A stretch of 24,013 nt of DNA from CAZTXD01 sp964617995 (GTDB lineage: Bacteria > Actinomycetota > Acidimicrobiia > Spongiisociales > ZC4RG35): assembly GCA_964617995.1 (NCBI GenBank), contig CAZTXD010000046.1:1-24013 (forward strand), written 5' to 3'. Both the position numbers and the translations under genes were made by a program. The notes below the pieces were generated by a model. It had not been told where the DNA came from, made no database searches, and saw only the letters and a list, made by a program, of their open reading frames with translations. Of this stretch, positions 7,374 through 14,736 are shown one piece after another. Position 1 is the stretch's first letter. Each line of letters opens with the position of its first letter.

Positions 7374-9176
7374 GTGACACCTCAAGCGCGCATCCGCAAC
7401 TTCTCGATCATCGCCCACATCGACCATGGCAAGTCGACCCTGGCCGATCGCCTCCTCGAGCGTACCGGGGCGATAACCGCCCGGGAGATGCGAGAGCAGG
7501 TACTCGACTCCATGGACCTCGAGCGAGAGCGCGGCATAACCATCAAGGCCCAAACGGTCCGTCTCGCCTACCGGGCGGCGGACGGGGAGGAATACGTGCT
7601 CAACCTCATCGACACCCCCGGCCATGTCGACTTCTCCTATGAGGTCTCGCGATCACTCGCCGCCTGCGAGGGCGCCCTGCTCCTCGTCGACTCCGCCCAG
7701 GGTATCCAGGCTCAGACCCTGGCCAACGCCTACCTGGCCGTGGATGCAGGGCTCGAGATCATCCCGGCTCTGAACAAGATCGACCTCCCGGCCGCCGACC
7801 CCGACCGTGTGGCGGAGGAGGTCGCCGCTGTGATCGGCACCGACCCGGAGGCCGTTTCCCTGGTCTCGGCCAAGACCGGCCGGGGGGTGGATGAGCTGCT
7901 GGAGCGGCTGGTGGCAGAGGTCCCCCCACCCTCGGGAGATCCCGATGCCCCTCTGCGGGCGCTCGTGTTCGACTCGTACTACGACCCCTATCGGGGAGTG
8001 GTTTGCCACGTGCGGGTGGTGGACGGCCATCTGGACGCCGGCGACCGGGTCGAGTTCATGGCCACCGGTGACGTCCACGGTGTGAACGAGATCGGTTACC
8101 TCACTCCCAAACCCGTGGAGGCCGCCGGGCTCGGTCCCGGGGAGGTGGGGTTCTTGATCACCGGAGAGAAGGAGATCGACCGGATCAAGGTGGGCGACAC
8201 CGTCACCACCGCCCGCGAGGGGGCGTCGCAGGCTCTGCCGGGCTACGCCGAGCCCAAGCCGATGGTGTTCTCGGGCATCTTCCCCACCGACGGCGACGAG
8301 TTCGAGGATCTTCGCGAGGCGCTGGAGAAGCTGTCGCTGAACGACGCCTCGCTGGTTTGGGAGCCCGAGACCTCCAGGGCCCTCGGTTTCGGGTTTCGCT
8401 GCGGGTTCCTGGGTCTCCTCCACATGGAGATCGTGCGGGCTCGCCTCGAGCGCGAGTACGACCTCGACCTGGTGGCCACGGCGCCGTCGGTGGCGTATCG
8501 GGTCTCTACGGCCGACGGAGAGGAGGTAGAGGTGCGCTCTCCCCAGGATCTCCCCGAACCCGCCACCATCGTGGAGATATCGGAGCCGTACGTCCGGGCC
8601 ATGATCCTCACGCCCTCCAACCATGTGGGCACGGTGATGGAGCTGGTTCAGGCCCGGCGGGGGGAGATGGGGACTATGAGCTACGTGGGCACCGAACGCG
8701 TGGAGCTCGACTATCAGGTGCCGTTGGCCGAGATCGTCTTCGACTTCTTCGACCAGCTCAAGTCGAGGACCAAGGGCTATGCCACCCTCGACTATGAACC
8801 CTCCGCCTACCGGCCGGCCGATCTGGTGAAAGTGGACGTGCTCCTCAACGGCCAGCCCGTCGACGCCTTCTCTGCCGTCGTCCATCGCGACCGGGGGTAC
8901 GAATACGGCAAGAAGATGGTTGAGCGGCTGCGTGACCTCATTCCCCGCCAGCTCTTCGATGTTCCGATCCAGGCGGCGATCGGGGGCCGCATCATCGCCC
9001 GCGAGACCGTCAGGGCCAAGCGCAAGGACGTGTTGGCCAAGTGCTACGGAGGCGACGTGACCCGCAAGAAGAAGCTGCTGGCCCGTCAGAAGGAGGGCAA
9101 GAAGCGCATGAAGATGGTGGGCTCCGTCGAGGTGCCCCAGGAGGCCTTCGTCGAGGCCCTTCGTGTCGAGAGCTGA
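7374..9176 (+). CDS. lepA: Elongation factor 4 (LepA), ribosome-associated GTPase
   Basis: This 600-residue translational GTPase acts on the ribosome, with roles in back-translocation and 30S biogenesis. The G domain shows AHIDHGKS (14-21), RGITIKAQ, DTPGH (80-84) and NKID (134-137). An EF-G-like domain II follows, then the LepA-typical blocks GFRCGFLGLLHMEI, PSVAYRV and TPSNHVGTVMELVQ. The C-terminal domain contains GGRIIARET, KCYGGDVTRKKKLL and QKEGKKRMK. The length is standard. I chose the GTG at 7374 (TPQARIRNFSII) because the ATG at 7347 falls inside the predicted -10 box. The last 14 bp overlap hemW. Confidence 0.97.
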   Translation: MTPQARIRNFSIIAHIDHGKSTLADRLLERTGAITAREMREQVLDSMDLERERGITIKAQTVRLAYRAADGEEYVLNLIDTPGHVDFSYEVSRSLAACEGALLLVDSAQGIQAQTLANAYLAVDAGLEIIPALNKIDLPAADPDRVAEEVAAVIGTDPEAVSLVSAKTGRGVDELLERLVAEVPPPSGDPDAPLRALVFDSYYDPYRGVVCHVRVVDGHLDAGDRVEFMATGDVHGVNEIGYLTPKPVEAAGLGPGEVGFLITGEKEIDRIKVGDTVTTAREGASQALPGYAEPKPMVFSGIFPTDGDEFEDLREALEKLSLNDASLVWEPETSRALGFGFRCGFLGLLHMEIVRARLEREYDLDLVATAPSVAYRVSTADGEEVEVRSPQDLPEPATIVEISEPYVRAMILTPSNHVGTVMELVQARRGEMGTMSYVGTERVELDYQVPLAEIVFDFFDQLKSRTKGYATLDYEPSAYRPADLVKVDVLLNGQPVDAFSAVVHRDRGYEYGKKMVERLRDLIPRQLFDVPIQAAIGGRIIARETVRAKRKDVLAKCYGGDVTRKKKLLARQKEGKKRMKMVGSVEVPQEAFVEALRVES

Positions 9177-10374
9177 GACGCTCGCACCCGACTCCCCTGT
9201 GCTGGCCGACCGGGCGGCCAACTGGGCGTCCGCCTACGTCCATGTTCCGTTCTGCGCCCGGGTGTGCCCCTACTGTGACTTCGCCGTGGTGGAAGGGCGC
9301 GACGATCTCGCTGACCGCTACGCGGCTGCCCTGGAGTCGGAGATCTCCTCGTCGGCGGGCTGGAAGCGTCTGGATGCGGTCTTCGTCGGAGGCGGCACCC
9401 CCAGTCGGTTCGGATCGTCCCGTCTGGCACGGGTCCTGGCGGCACTGAAGGGAAGCTTCGGGCTATCCGGTGACGTCGAGGTGACCCTAGAGGCCAACCC
9501 CGAGGACTGGGACGACTCCCTTTCCGACACGCTATGTGACGCAGGTTACGACCGGGTCTCGTTCGGCGCTCAGTCCTTCGATCCCGTCGTGTTGTCGTCG
9601 CTGGGTCGCCGCCATGGCTCCGCCCAGATCGCCTCGGCAGTGGCCGCGGCCCGCCGGTCGGGCTTCCGCTCCATCAGCGTCGATCTCATCTTCGGCACTC
9701 CCGGCGAGACGCTCGACACCTGGCGGGAGACGGTGGAACGAGCCCTGGAACTGGGCACGGATCATGTGTCGTGCTATGCCCTCACGGTCGAGGGGGGCAC
9801 GCCCCTGGGCAGGGCGGTCGCCGCCGGAGCCCCGGCTCCCGACCCGGACTTGCAGGCGGATCAATATGAGCTCGCCGATGCCCTCCTGACCGGGGCCGGT
9901 CTGGTGCGATACGAGGTGTCGAATTGGGCCCATCCCGGCCATGCCTGCCGCTACAACCTGTCGGTGTGGGCGCAGGGCGAGTACGAGGCGTTCGGCAACG
10001 GCGCCCACGGCTTCCGAAACGGTGAGCGCTTTCGCAACGTTCGTCGCCTCGACGCCTACCTGGAACGGATAGAAACCGGAGCGTCGCCGCGATCGGGAGT
10101 GGAGTCGATCACAGGCTGGGACGCCGAACTGGATCGACTCTTCGTGGGCCTTCGCCGGGTTGCCGGAGTCCCTGACGGGCCCGGTGTCGATGCGCTGCTG
10201 GCCAGCCCGGACGGCCGGCGGTTGCTGGAGGCCGGCATCCTCGAACACAGCGACGACCGTCTCCGTGTGAAGGTCTCCCTCCTCACCGACGAAGCCGAAC
10301 GCGCGGTTCTCGATCTCCAACCGGGTGCTGCCGACCTCGTGCCCCCTACGCGGTGGCGGCCCTCCACCTCCTGA
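9163..10374 (+). CDS. hemW: Radical SAM heme chaperone / coproporphyrinogen-oxidase-like protein HemW
   Basis: This 403-residue radical SAM protein has the HemW/HemN cluster motif C31-x3-C35-x2-C38-x-F (CARVCPYCDF). It also has GGGTPS (76-81), the SAM-contacting EANPED block, RVSFGAQSFD, SVDLIFGTPGET, and the C-terminal FGNGAHGF region. HemW proteins bind heme and act as heme chaperones or in cytochrome assembly rather than as true coproporphyrinogen oxidases. The hemW-hrcA-dnaJ order after lepA is a widely conserved arrangement. The GTG at 9163 overlaps the lepA end by 14 bp and has GAGG 6 nt upstream. An in-frame GTG at 9199 is a possible shorter start. The C-terminus is Pro/Arg-rich and unconserved-looking. 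Confidence 0.93.
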   Translation: MSRAETLAPDSPVLADRAANWASAYVHVPFCARVCPYCDFAVVEGRDDLADRYAAALESEISSSAGWKRLDAVFVGGGTPSRFGSSRLARVLAALKGSFGLSGDVEVTLEANPEDWDDSLSDTLCDAGYDRVSFGAQSFDPVVLSSLGRRHGSAQIASAVAAARRSGFRSISVDLIFGTPGETLDTWRETVERALELGTDHVSCYALTVEGGTPLGRAVAAGAPAPDPDLQADQYELADALLTGAGLVRYEVSNWAHPGHACRYNLSVWAQGEYEAFGNGAHGFRNGERFRNVRRLDAYLERIETGASPRSGVESITGWDAELDRLFVGLRRVAGVPDGPGVDALLASPDGRRLLEAGILEHSDDRLRVKVSLLTDEAERAVLDLQPGAADLVPPTRWRPSTS

Positions 10375-10402
10375 CTTCCGACTTCCGACTCCGCAGAGCC
10401 AC

Positions 10403-10408
10403 TACCCT
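10403..10408 (+). promoter_or_regulatory. TANNNT box positioned for leaderless hrcA
   Basis: TACCCT ends 6 nt before the hrcA ATG at 10415, placing the expected transcription start on the start codon. No ribosome binding site or good -35 is present. Immediately upstream, a 7-bp unit GACTTCC is repeated twice plus a partial copy (10373-10390). Confidence 0.4.
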
Positions 10409-10414
10409 TTGCCC

Positions 10415-11407
10415 ATGTTGGAGGAACGACGCAGAGAGATCCTCCGAACGCTCGTGGAGGAGTACATCCGATCGGGCGAACCCGTCAGCTCGGGAACCAT
10501 CGCCGAGCTGAGCGACCTCGGGGTGTCCACGGCGACGATCCGCAGTGAGCTCGTCTCCCTGGAGCGCGACGGCTTCGTCATCCAGCCCCACACCTCCGCC
10601 GGTCGGGTGCCGACCGCGGCCGCCTATCGCTACTACGTCGACCATCTCGGGCCCTCCCGTTTGCGGGCCGCCACTCAGGCCAGGATCGCCGGCTTCTTCG
10701 GTTCGGTCCACATGGAGCTCTCCAACCTACTCAAGGCGACCAGCCGTCTCCTGGCGGACGTCACTCAGCTTCCGTCGGTCGTGGTGGCTCCGGGGGTGGC
10801 CGGCGAGGAGGTTCGAGACGTGCATCTGGTGCATCTGACACCGGATGTCGTTCTCTCGATGATCGTCACCGAGAACGGCCGCGTGCTCCAGGACCGAATC
10901 CGCATGGATCGGCCGATCTCACCCGAGGAGCTGGGAGAGACCGAGCACGCCATAAAGGCGGCCACGGTGGGCGCTCGGGTAGGCGGTCCGGTCGAGCTGG
11001 GTGAGGATCAGAGGCGAGCTCTGGGAGAGACGATCTGGAGCATCGCCTCGTCGGTCGTGGGAATGATCGAGCGGGCCGCGGCGGCCGATTCGGATGTGTT
11101 CGTAGGGGGCACCCGCCAGATGGCGGCGGTGTGGGAAGACCTGTCGGAGGTCCAGCGCGTGTTGGAGGTGGTCGAGCGTGAGGCCATGATCCTCAACATC
11201 CTCGCCAGGGCGCCCGGAACCTCGGTGCTGATCGGGTCCGAGCTGCCGATGTCGGATGTGGACATGGCCGTGGTGTCGAAGACCTACGACTCGGGGTCGG
11301 CATCGGGAACCGTGGGCGTCATCGGCCCGATGCGGATGAACTACCGGCGTGTCATCTCGGCGGTAGAGGAGGTCTCACGCGAGCTGGAGGATCGGATCCA
11401 GGGATGA
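10415..11407 (+). CDS. hrcA: Heat-inducible transcription repressor HrcA
   Basis: This 330-residue repressor of chaperone genes normally binds CIRCE operators. The N-terminal winged helix (about 1-75) shows EERRREILRTLVEEYI, VSTATIRSELVSLE and the family hallmark PHTSAGRVPT. The GAF-like and inserted dimerisation region follows, ending in the conserved SVLIGSE and GVIGPMRMNYRRVIS motifs. The ATG at 10415 gives the canonical N-terminus; a frame opening at 10325 reads back into hemW. The next gene is dnaJ, 43 bp downstream. I see no CIRCE-like element (TTAGCACTC-N9-GAGTGCTAA) upstream of hrcA or dnaJ, so its targets are probably elsewhere (groESL, dnaK). Confidence 0.96.
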   Translation: MLEERRREILRTLVEEYIRSGEPVSSGTIAELSDLGVSTATIRSELVSLERDGFVIQPHTSAGRVPTAAAYRYYVDHLGPSRLRAATQARIAGFFGSVHMELSNLLKATSRLLADVTQLPSVVVAPGVAGEEVRDVHLVHLTPDVVLSMIVTENGRVLQDRIRMDRPISPEELGETEHAIKAATVGARVGGPVELGEDQRRALGETIWSIASSVVGMIERAAAADSDVFVGGTRQMAAVWEDLSEVQRVLEVVEREAMILNILARAPGTSVLIGSELPMSDVDMAVVSKTYDSGSASGTVGVIGPMRMNYRRVISAVEEVSRELEDRIQG

Positions 11408-11436
11408 GTCGGTTCCACACGATTCCCGTCAGCTCT

Positions 11437-11442
11437 TAACCT
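11437..11442 (+). promoter_or_regulatory. TANNNT box positioned for leaderless dnaJ
   Basis: TAACCT ends 8 nt before the GTG at 11451. No ribosome binding site is visible in the 43-bp gap after hrcA. The sequence from here to the start codon (AACCTTTCCAGCTGTG) closely resembles the one before ybeY (AACCTGTCCGGCTGTG). Confidence 0.4.
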
Positions 11443-11450
11443 TTCCAGCT

Positions 11451-12557
11451 GTGGCCGTCGATTACTACCAGGTGCTGGGAGTGGAACGCGACGCCTCTCC
11501 TGAGGAGATCAAGCGGGCGTTCCGGGTCCTGGCGCGCCAGTCCCATCCCGACTCGAACCCCGATGACCCCTCCGCCGAGGCCAGGTTCCGGCAGATCGCC
11601 CAGGCCTACGAGGTCCTGAGCGATCCCGAGAAGCGCCGCCGCTACGACCGGGGCGACACCATCGATCTTGGTGACCTCTTCGGCGGTGATTTCGGCGGTC
11701 TCGACGACATCCTGCGGTCCGTTTTCGGTGAGGGCGGGTTCGGCGACGCCTTCGCCGGCGGCCCTTTCGGGGGTCGAACCCGTCCCCGCGGACGGGACAT
11801 ACTCACCCGGGTGCCGATCTCACTGGCGGACGCCGCCTTCGGCACCGAGACGTCGGTGTCGTTTCGCGCGGATCGGGGCTGTCCCACCTGTGACGGCGAC
11901 GGATCGGCTCCCGGTTCGTCCCGAATCACCTGCGACACCTGCGGTGGCGCCGGTCAGGTGCGCATGGCCCGTCGGTCTTTTCTCGGCACCATGATGACGG
12001 TGAGCGAGTGCCCGGACTGTGGCGGTATCGGCACACAGGTCGACGACCCCTGCCTTGAGTGCCGGGGGAGCGGGGTCGTCGCTGCCGACCAGGAGGTGAA
12101 AGTCGAGGTGCCCGCCGGTGTCAGCACGGGCACGCGGCTGCGTCTCACCGGTCGGGGCGAGGTTGCGGGACCCGGGGCCGCTGCCGGTGATCTATTCGTC
12201 GAGGTCATAGTCGGTGACGACGATCGCTTCCAGCGGGACGGCGACGACCTCGTCCATCACGTGACGATCGGGTTGGCGGAGGCGGCGCTGGGCACGACCG
12301 TGGAGGTGCCGCTCATCGGCGGAGGAGGCGAGACCGTCGACATCCCGGCCGGCACCCAGTCGGGGTGGGCGACCCGCATTCGGGGGGAGGGGATGGGCCG
12401 TCTCGGACGGCGGGGTCGAGGCGACCTGGTGGTGGTCGCCGACGTGGTCGTTCCCGTGGACGTGACCGACGAGGAAGAGGAGCTGCTCCGTCGCTATGCC
12501 CAGCTGCGGGGAGAGAGACCCAGCGAGCCCAGTCGATGGCGGCGCGCCCGGCGCTGA
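11451..12557 (+). CDS. dnaJ: Chaperone protein DnaJ
   Basis: This is a 368-residue type I (class A) J-protein that stimulates DnaK ATPase and hands over unfolded clients. The J domain (about 4-66) has H32-P33-D34. A Gly/Phe-rich linker spans about 74-113 with an unusually acidic GDLFGGDFGGLDD start. Four zinc repeats lie between 144 and 208 (CPTCDGDG, CDTCGGAG, CPDCGGIG, CLECRGSG). The two C-terminal client-binding beta domains follow (about 211-350). Pairing with hrcA is typical of the second actinobacterial dnaJ (dnaJ2-like). The GTG start gives the canonical AVDYYQVLGV. Its stop overlaps rsmE as TGATG. Confidence 0.96.
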   Translation: MAVDYYQVLGVERDASPEEIKRAFRVLARQSHPDSNPDDPSAEARFRQIAQAYEVLSDPEKRRRYDRGDTIDLGDLFGGDFGGLDDILRSVFGEGGFGDAFAGGPFGGRTRPRGRDILTRVPISLADAAFGTETSVSFRADRGCPTCDGDGSAPGSSRITCDTCGGAGQVRMARRSFLGTMMTVSECPDCGGIGTQVDDPCLECRGSGVVAADQEVKVEVPAGVSTGTRLRLTGRGEVAGPGAAAGDLFVEVIVGDDDRFQRDGDDLVHHVTIGLAEAALGTTVEVPLIGGGGETVDIPAGTQSGWATRIRGEGMGRLGRRGRGDLVVVADVVVPVDVTDEEEELLRRYAQLRGERPSEPSRWRRARR

Positions 12558-13228
12558 TGGCCCATGTCCCTCACCTGTATCTGCCCGGACCGTGGACGGC
12601 GTCCGACCTGACTCTCACTGACAACCAACGACACCATCTCTTCAAGGTGCTGCGGATGGCCGTCGGCGACCCCGTTTCCTACGCCGACGGGTCCGGAACC
12701 ACCGGTCGGGGGAGCCTGGGAGATGGTCACGTCCTCCGGGGGGAGGAGCAGTCGGTCGACCGGCCGTCGTCGGTCACCGTGGCGGTGTCCCCGCCCGCCT
12801 CCCGGCACCGATGCCGCTACCTGGTGGAGAAGCTGGCAGAGCTGGCCGTGGAGAGGCTCGTCTGGATCGACACCCGCCACACGGAAGGACGGCCACCTCC
12901 CGGCAGCAAGGTGGCGGCGTGGATCGAAGCAGCGCTGGAGCAGAGCCGCGGCGCCTGGATCATGGGAGTCGACCGCGGCCGCATCGAAGACCTCGATCCC
13001 GAACGGCTCGTCGTGGCCGATCCGTCGGGTGATCCCCCCGAGTCGGTCCCGATCCCATCAGCGAGGGCGATCCTCCTCGTGGGGCCGGAGGGCGGGCTCG
13101 ACGCGGATGAGATTCCGGCGCAGGCCTGGAGAATGTCGCTGGGGCCCACCGTCCTACGGGTGGAGACGGCGGCGGTCGTGGGTGCTGTCTTCCTGGCACC
13201 GCCGCACGGCCCCTCCGGCGGCCACTAG
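12557..13228 (+). CDS. rsmE: 16S rRNA (uracil1498-N3)-methyltransferase RsmE
   Basis: This 223-residue SPOUT-family enzyme methylates N3 of U1498 in 16S rRNA using SAM. Family motifs are NQRHHLFKVLRM near the N-terminus (RNA-binding PUA-like part), VEKLAELAVERLVWIDT in the middle, and the knotted cofactor site with LLVGPEGGLDADEI and SLGPTVLRVETAA at the C-terminus. The length is slightly short of the usual 240-250. The ATG at 12557 overlaps the dnaJ stop (TGATG), implying coupled translation. An in-frame ATG at 12536 would add seven residues and cannot be excluded. Adjacency to dnaJ is conserved in many bacteria. Confidence 0.93.
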   Translation: MAHVPHLYLPGPWTASDLTLTDNQRHHLFKVLRMAVGDPVSYADGSGTTGRGSLGDGHVLRGEEQSVDRPSSVTVAVSPPASRHRCRYLVEKLAELAVERLVWIDTRHTEGRPPPGSKVAAWIEAALEQSRGAWIMGVDRGRIEDLDPERLVVADPSGDPPESVPIPSARAILLVGPEGGLDADEIPAQAWRMSLGPTVLRVETAAVVGAVFLAPPHGPSGGH

Positions 13229-13251
13229 GATCTGAGAACGCAGGGAGGCTG

Positions 13252-13686
13252 GTGAACGTGGAAGAAGGCTTCAACCTCGCCCTGGGCGGGCGCCTCAGGG
13301 CGGCGCGCAAGCACAGGGGTCTGTCCTTGACCGAGGTCGAGGAGATGAGCCATCACGAGTTCAAGGCGTCGGTGCTCGGGGCCTACGAGCGCGGAGAGAG
13401 GGCACTCTCGGTCCAGCGCCTGGTTCGGCTGGCGGCTCTCTACGAGATGCCCGTCAAGCAGCTCCTGCCTTCCGGCGCCGCCGTGGCAGCCGACGAGACT
13501 GCGGCGGACATCGATCTCGACAGCATCGCCGACGACGAGGAAGCGGCCATCGTAGATCGTTTTCTCTCGTCGATCCACCTCATGCGCCGCCCCGAGGCGG
13601 GGGGTATGGCGGTGCGGCGCTCCGACCTGGCGATCCTGGCGTCGATGCTCCAGTCCCTGCCCGACCGGGACCTTCGCGCACACTGA
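13252..13686 (+). CDS. BldD-like XRE transcriptional regulator
   Basis: This 144-residue protein has an N-terminal DNA-binding domain (about 8-72) close to streptomycete BldD: LRAARKHRGLSLTEVEE, LGAYERGERALSVQRLVRLAALY and a final PVKQLLP. In Streptomyces, BldD is a developmental master repressor whose C-terminal domain binds tetrameric c-di-GMP through RxD-x8-RxxD. Here the C-terminal domain is recognisable (IVDRFLSSIHLM) but shorter. The second half-motif is present (R122-R-S-D125), while the first half is not intact: Pro114 occupies the Asp position if a one-residue gap is allowed. The start is ambiguous: AGGGAGG (13242-13248) is 3 nt from the GTG at 13252 and a better-spaced 9 nt from an in-frame GTG at 13258. 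Confidence 0.87.
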   Translation: MNVEEGFNLALGGRLRAARKHRGLSLTEVEEMSHHEFKASVLGAYERGERALSVQRLVRLAALYEMPVKQLLPSGAAVAADETAADIDLDSIADDEEAAIVDRFLSSIHLMRRPEAGGMAVRRSDLAILASMLQSLPDRDLRAH

Positions 13687-13725
13687 GGCGGGGTCGGGAT
13701 CTTCCCTCTTGGAGGAACCCCGGCT

Positions 13726-13731
13726 TACAAT
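13726..13731 (+). promoter_or_regulatory. Candidate -10 box for the phoH-pgpH unit
   Basis: TACAAT in the 63-75-bp gap after the bldD-like gene matches the -10 before lepA. It would give a leader of about 10-25 nt before phoH, depending on the start codon used. No good -35 box is present. Confidence 0.35.
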
Positions 13732-13761
13732 TGAGCGTTCCCCCGCCGATTGGCCCTTTGC

Positions 13762-14736
13762 GTGACCGACGACACCACTGAATCGCGTGTTCGCGTTCCC
13801 AGCAATCATCTGATGTTCGATTTGCTGGGAGAGAACGACACCCATCTCAGGCAGCTCGAGAAGACTTTTCCCGAGGTGCGGATAGTGGCGCGCGGCAACG
13901 AGGTGGCCTTGAGCGGAGAGCCGGCCCAAGTCGAGGATGCCACCACCGTCATCAAAGAGCTGCTGATCCTGGTGCAGGAGGGCCAGCGTCTCGACGCCGA
14001 ACGGGTGGAGCGGGTCGTGAGCATGGTACGGGATCAGGTGCCGAGCCCCTCGGGTGTGCTCACCGACGGGCTGGTGGTGGGCCGGGGGAAGATGGTCCGC
14101 CCCAAGACGCGGGGCCAGCACTCCTACATGGAGGCGATCCGCGAGAACACCGTCACCTTCAGCATCGGCCCGGCCGGAACCGGCAAGACCTACCTGGCCA
14201 TGGCCGCCGCCGTGGAGGGCCTCGTCTCGGGTGCGATCCGGCGGATCGTGCTCACACGGCCGGCCGTGGAGGCCGGGGAGCGCCTGGGCTTTCTGCCCGG
14301 GGATCTGGCCGCCAAGGTCGATCCCTACCTGCGCCCCCTCTACGACGCCTTGTGGGACATGCTGGGACCCGACGAGACCGGGCGCCTGATCGAACGGGGA
14401 ACCATCGAGATCGCTCCGCTCGCTTATATGCGAGGACGGACCCTCAACGACTCCTTCGTGATCCTCGATGAAGCTCAGAACACTACGCCCGAGCAGATGA
14501 AGATGTTCCTCACCCGGCTCGGATTCAACTCCAAGATGGTCGTTACCGGTGACGCCACCCAGACCGACCTTCCCTCCCAGAAGCAGTCGGGTCTGAGCGT
14601 GGTTCGGGGGATCCTCACCGACATCGACGGGGTCTCCTTCGTCGAGTTGACGAGCCGGGACGTGGTGCGACACCGGATCGTCGCCTCCATCGTCGAGGCG
14701 TACCAGCGCTTCGAGAACGCCGAGGGCGGGATCTGA
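13762..14736 (+). CDS. PhoH-family ATPase (YbeZ-like)
   Basis: This protein of about 324 residues contains a P-loop ATPase of the PhoH family. An N-terminal KH-like RNA-contact segment (about 10-75) precedes the core: QHSYMEAIRENTVTFSIGPAGTGKT with Walker A GPAGTGKT (136-143), then TRPAVEAGERLGFLPGD, and the Walker B region FVILDEAQNTTPEQMKMFLTR. GDATQTDLP and the C-terminal FVELTSRDVVRH helicase-like motif follow. YbeZ works with YbeY in rRNA processing, and ybeY lies two genes downstream. The GTG at 13762 is my choice; an in-frame TTG at 13750 adds four residues. Neither has a clear ribosome binding site. The stop overlaps the next ATG as TGATG. Confidence 0.92.
   Translation: MTDDTTESRVRVPSNHLMFDLLGENDTHLRQLEKTFPEVRIVARGNEVALSGEPAQVEDATTVIKELLILVQEGQRLDAERVERVVSMVRDQVPSPSGVLTDGLVVGRGKMVRPKTRGQHSYMEAIRENTVTFSIGPAGTGKTYLAMAAAVEGLVSGAIRRIVLTRPAVEAGERLGFLPGDLAAKVDPYLRPLYDALWDMLGPDETGRLIERGTIEIAPLAYMRGRTLNDSFVILDEAQNTTPEQMKMFLTRLGFNSKMVVTGDATQTDLPSQKQSGLSVVRGILTDIDGVSFVELTSRDVVRHRIVASIVEAYQRFENAEGGI

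Noticed and set aside
7653..9221. 522-codon open frame antisense to lepA
   Set aside because: Composition follows the reverse complement of lepA codons, with no recognisable domain; lepA is certain. Long antisense frames are expected at this GC content.
9163..10374. Oxygen-independent coproporphyrinogen III oxidase (HemN)
   Set aside because: Length, cluster context and position beside lepA/hrcA/dnaJ fit HemW rather than true HemN.
13225..14673. 482-codon antisense frame across the bldD-like gene and phoH
   Set aside because: Spans two genuine genes and their gap, with no domain signal.
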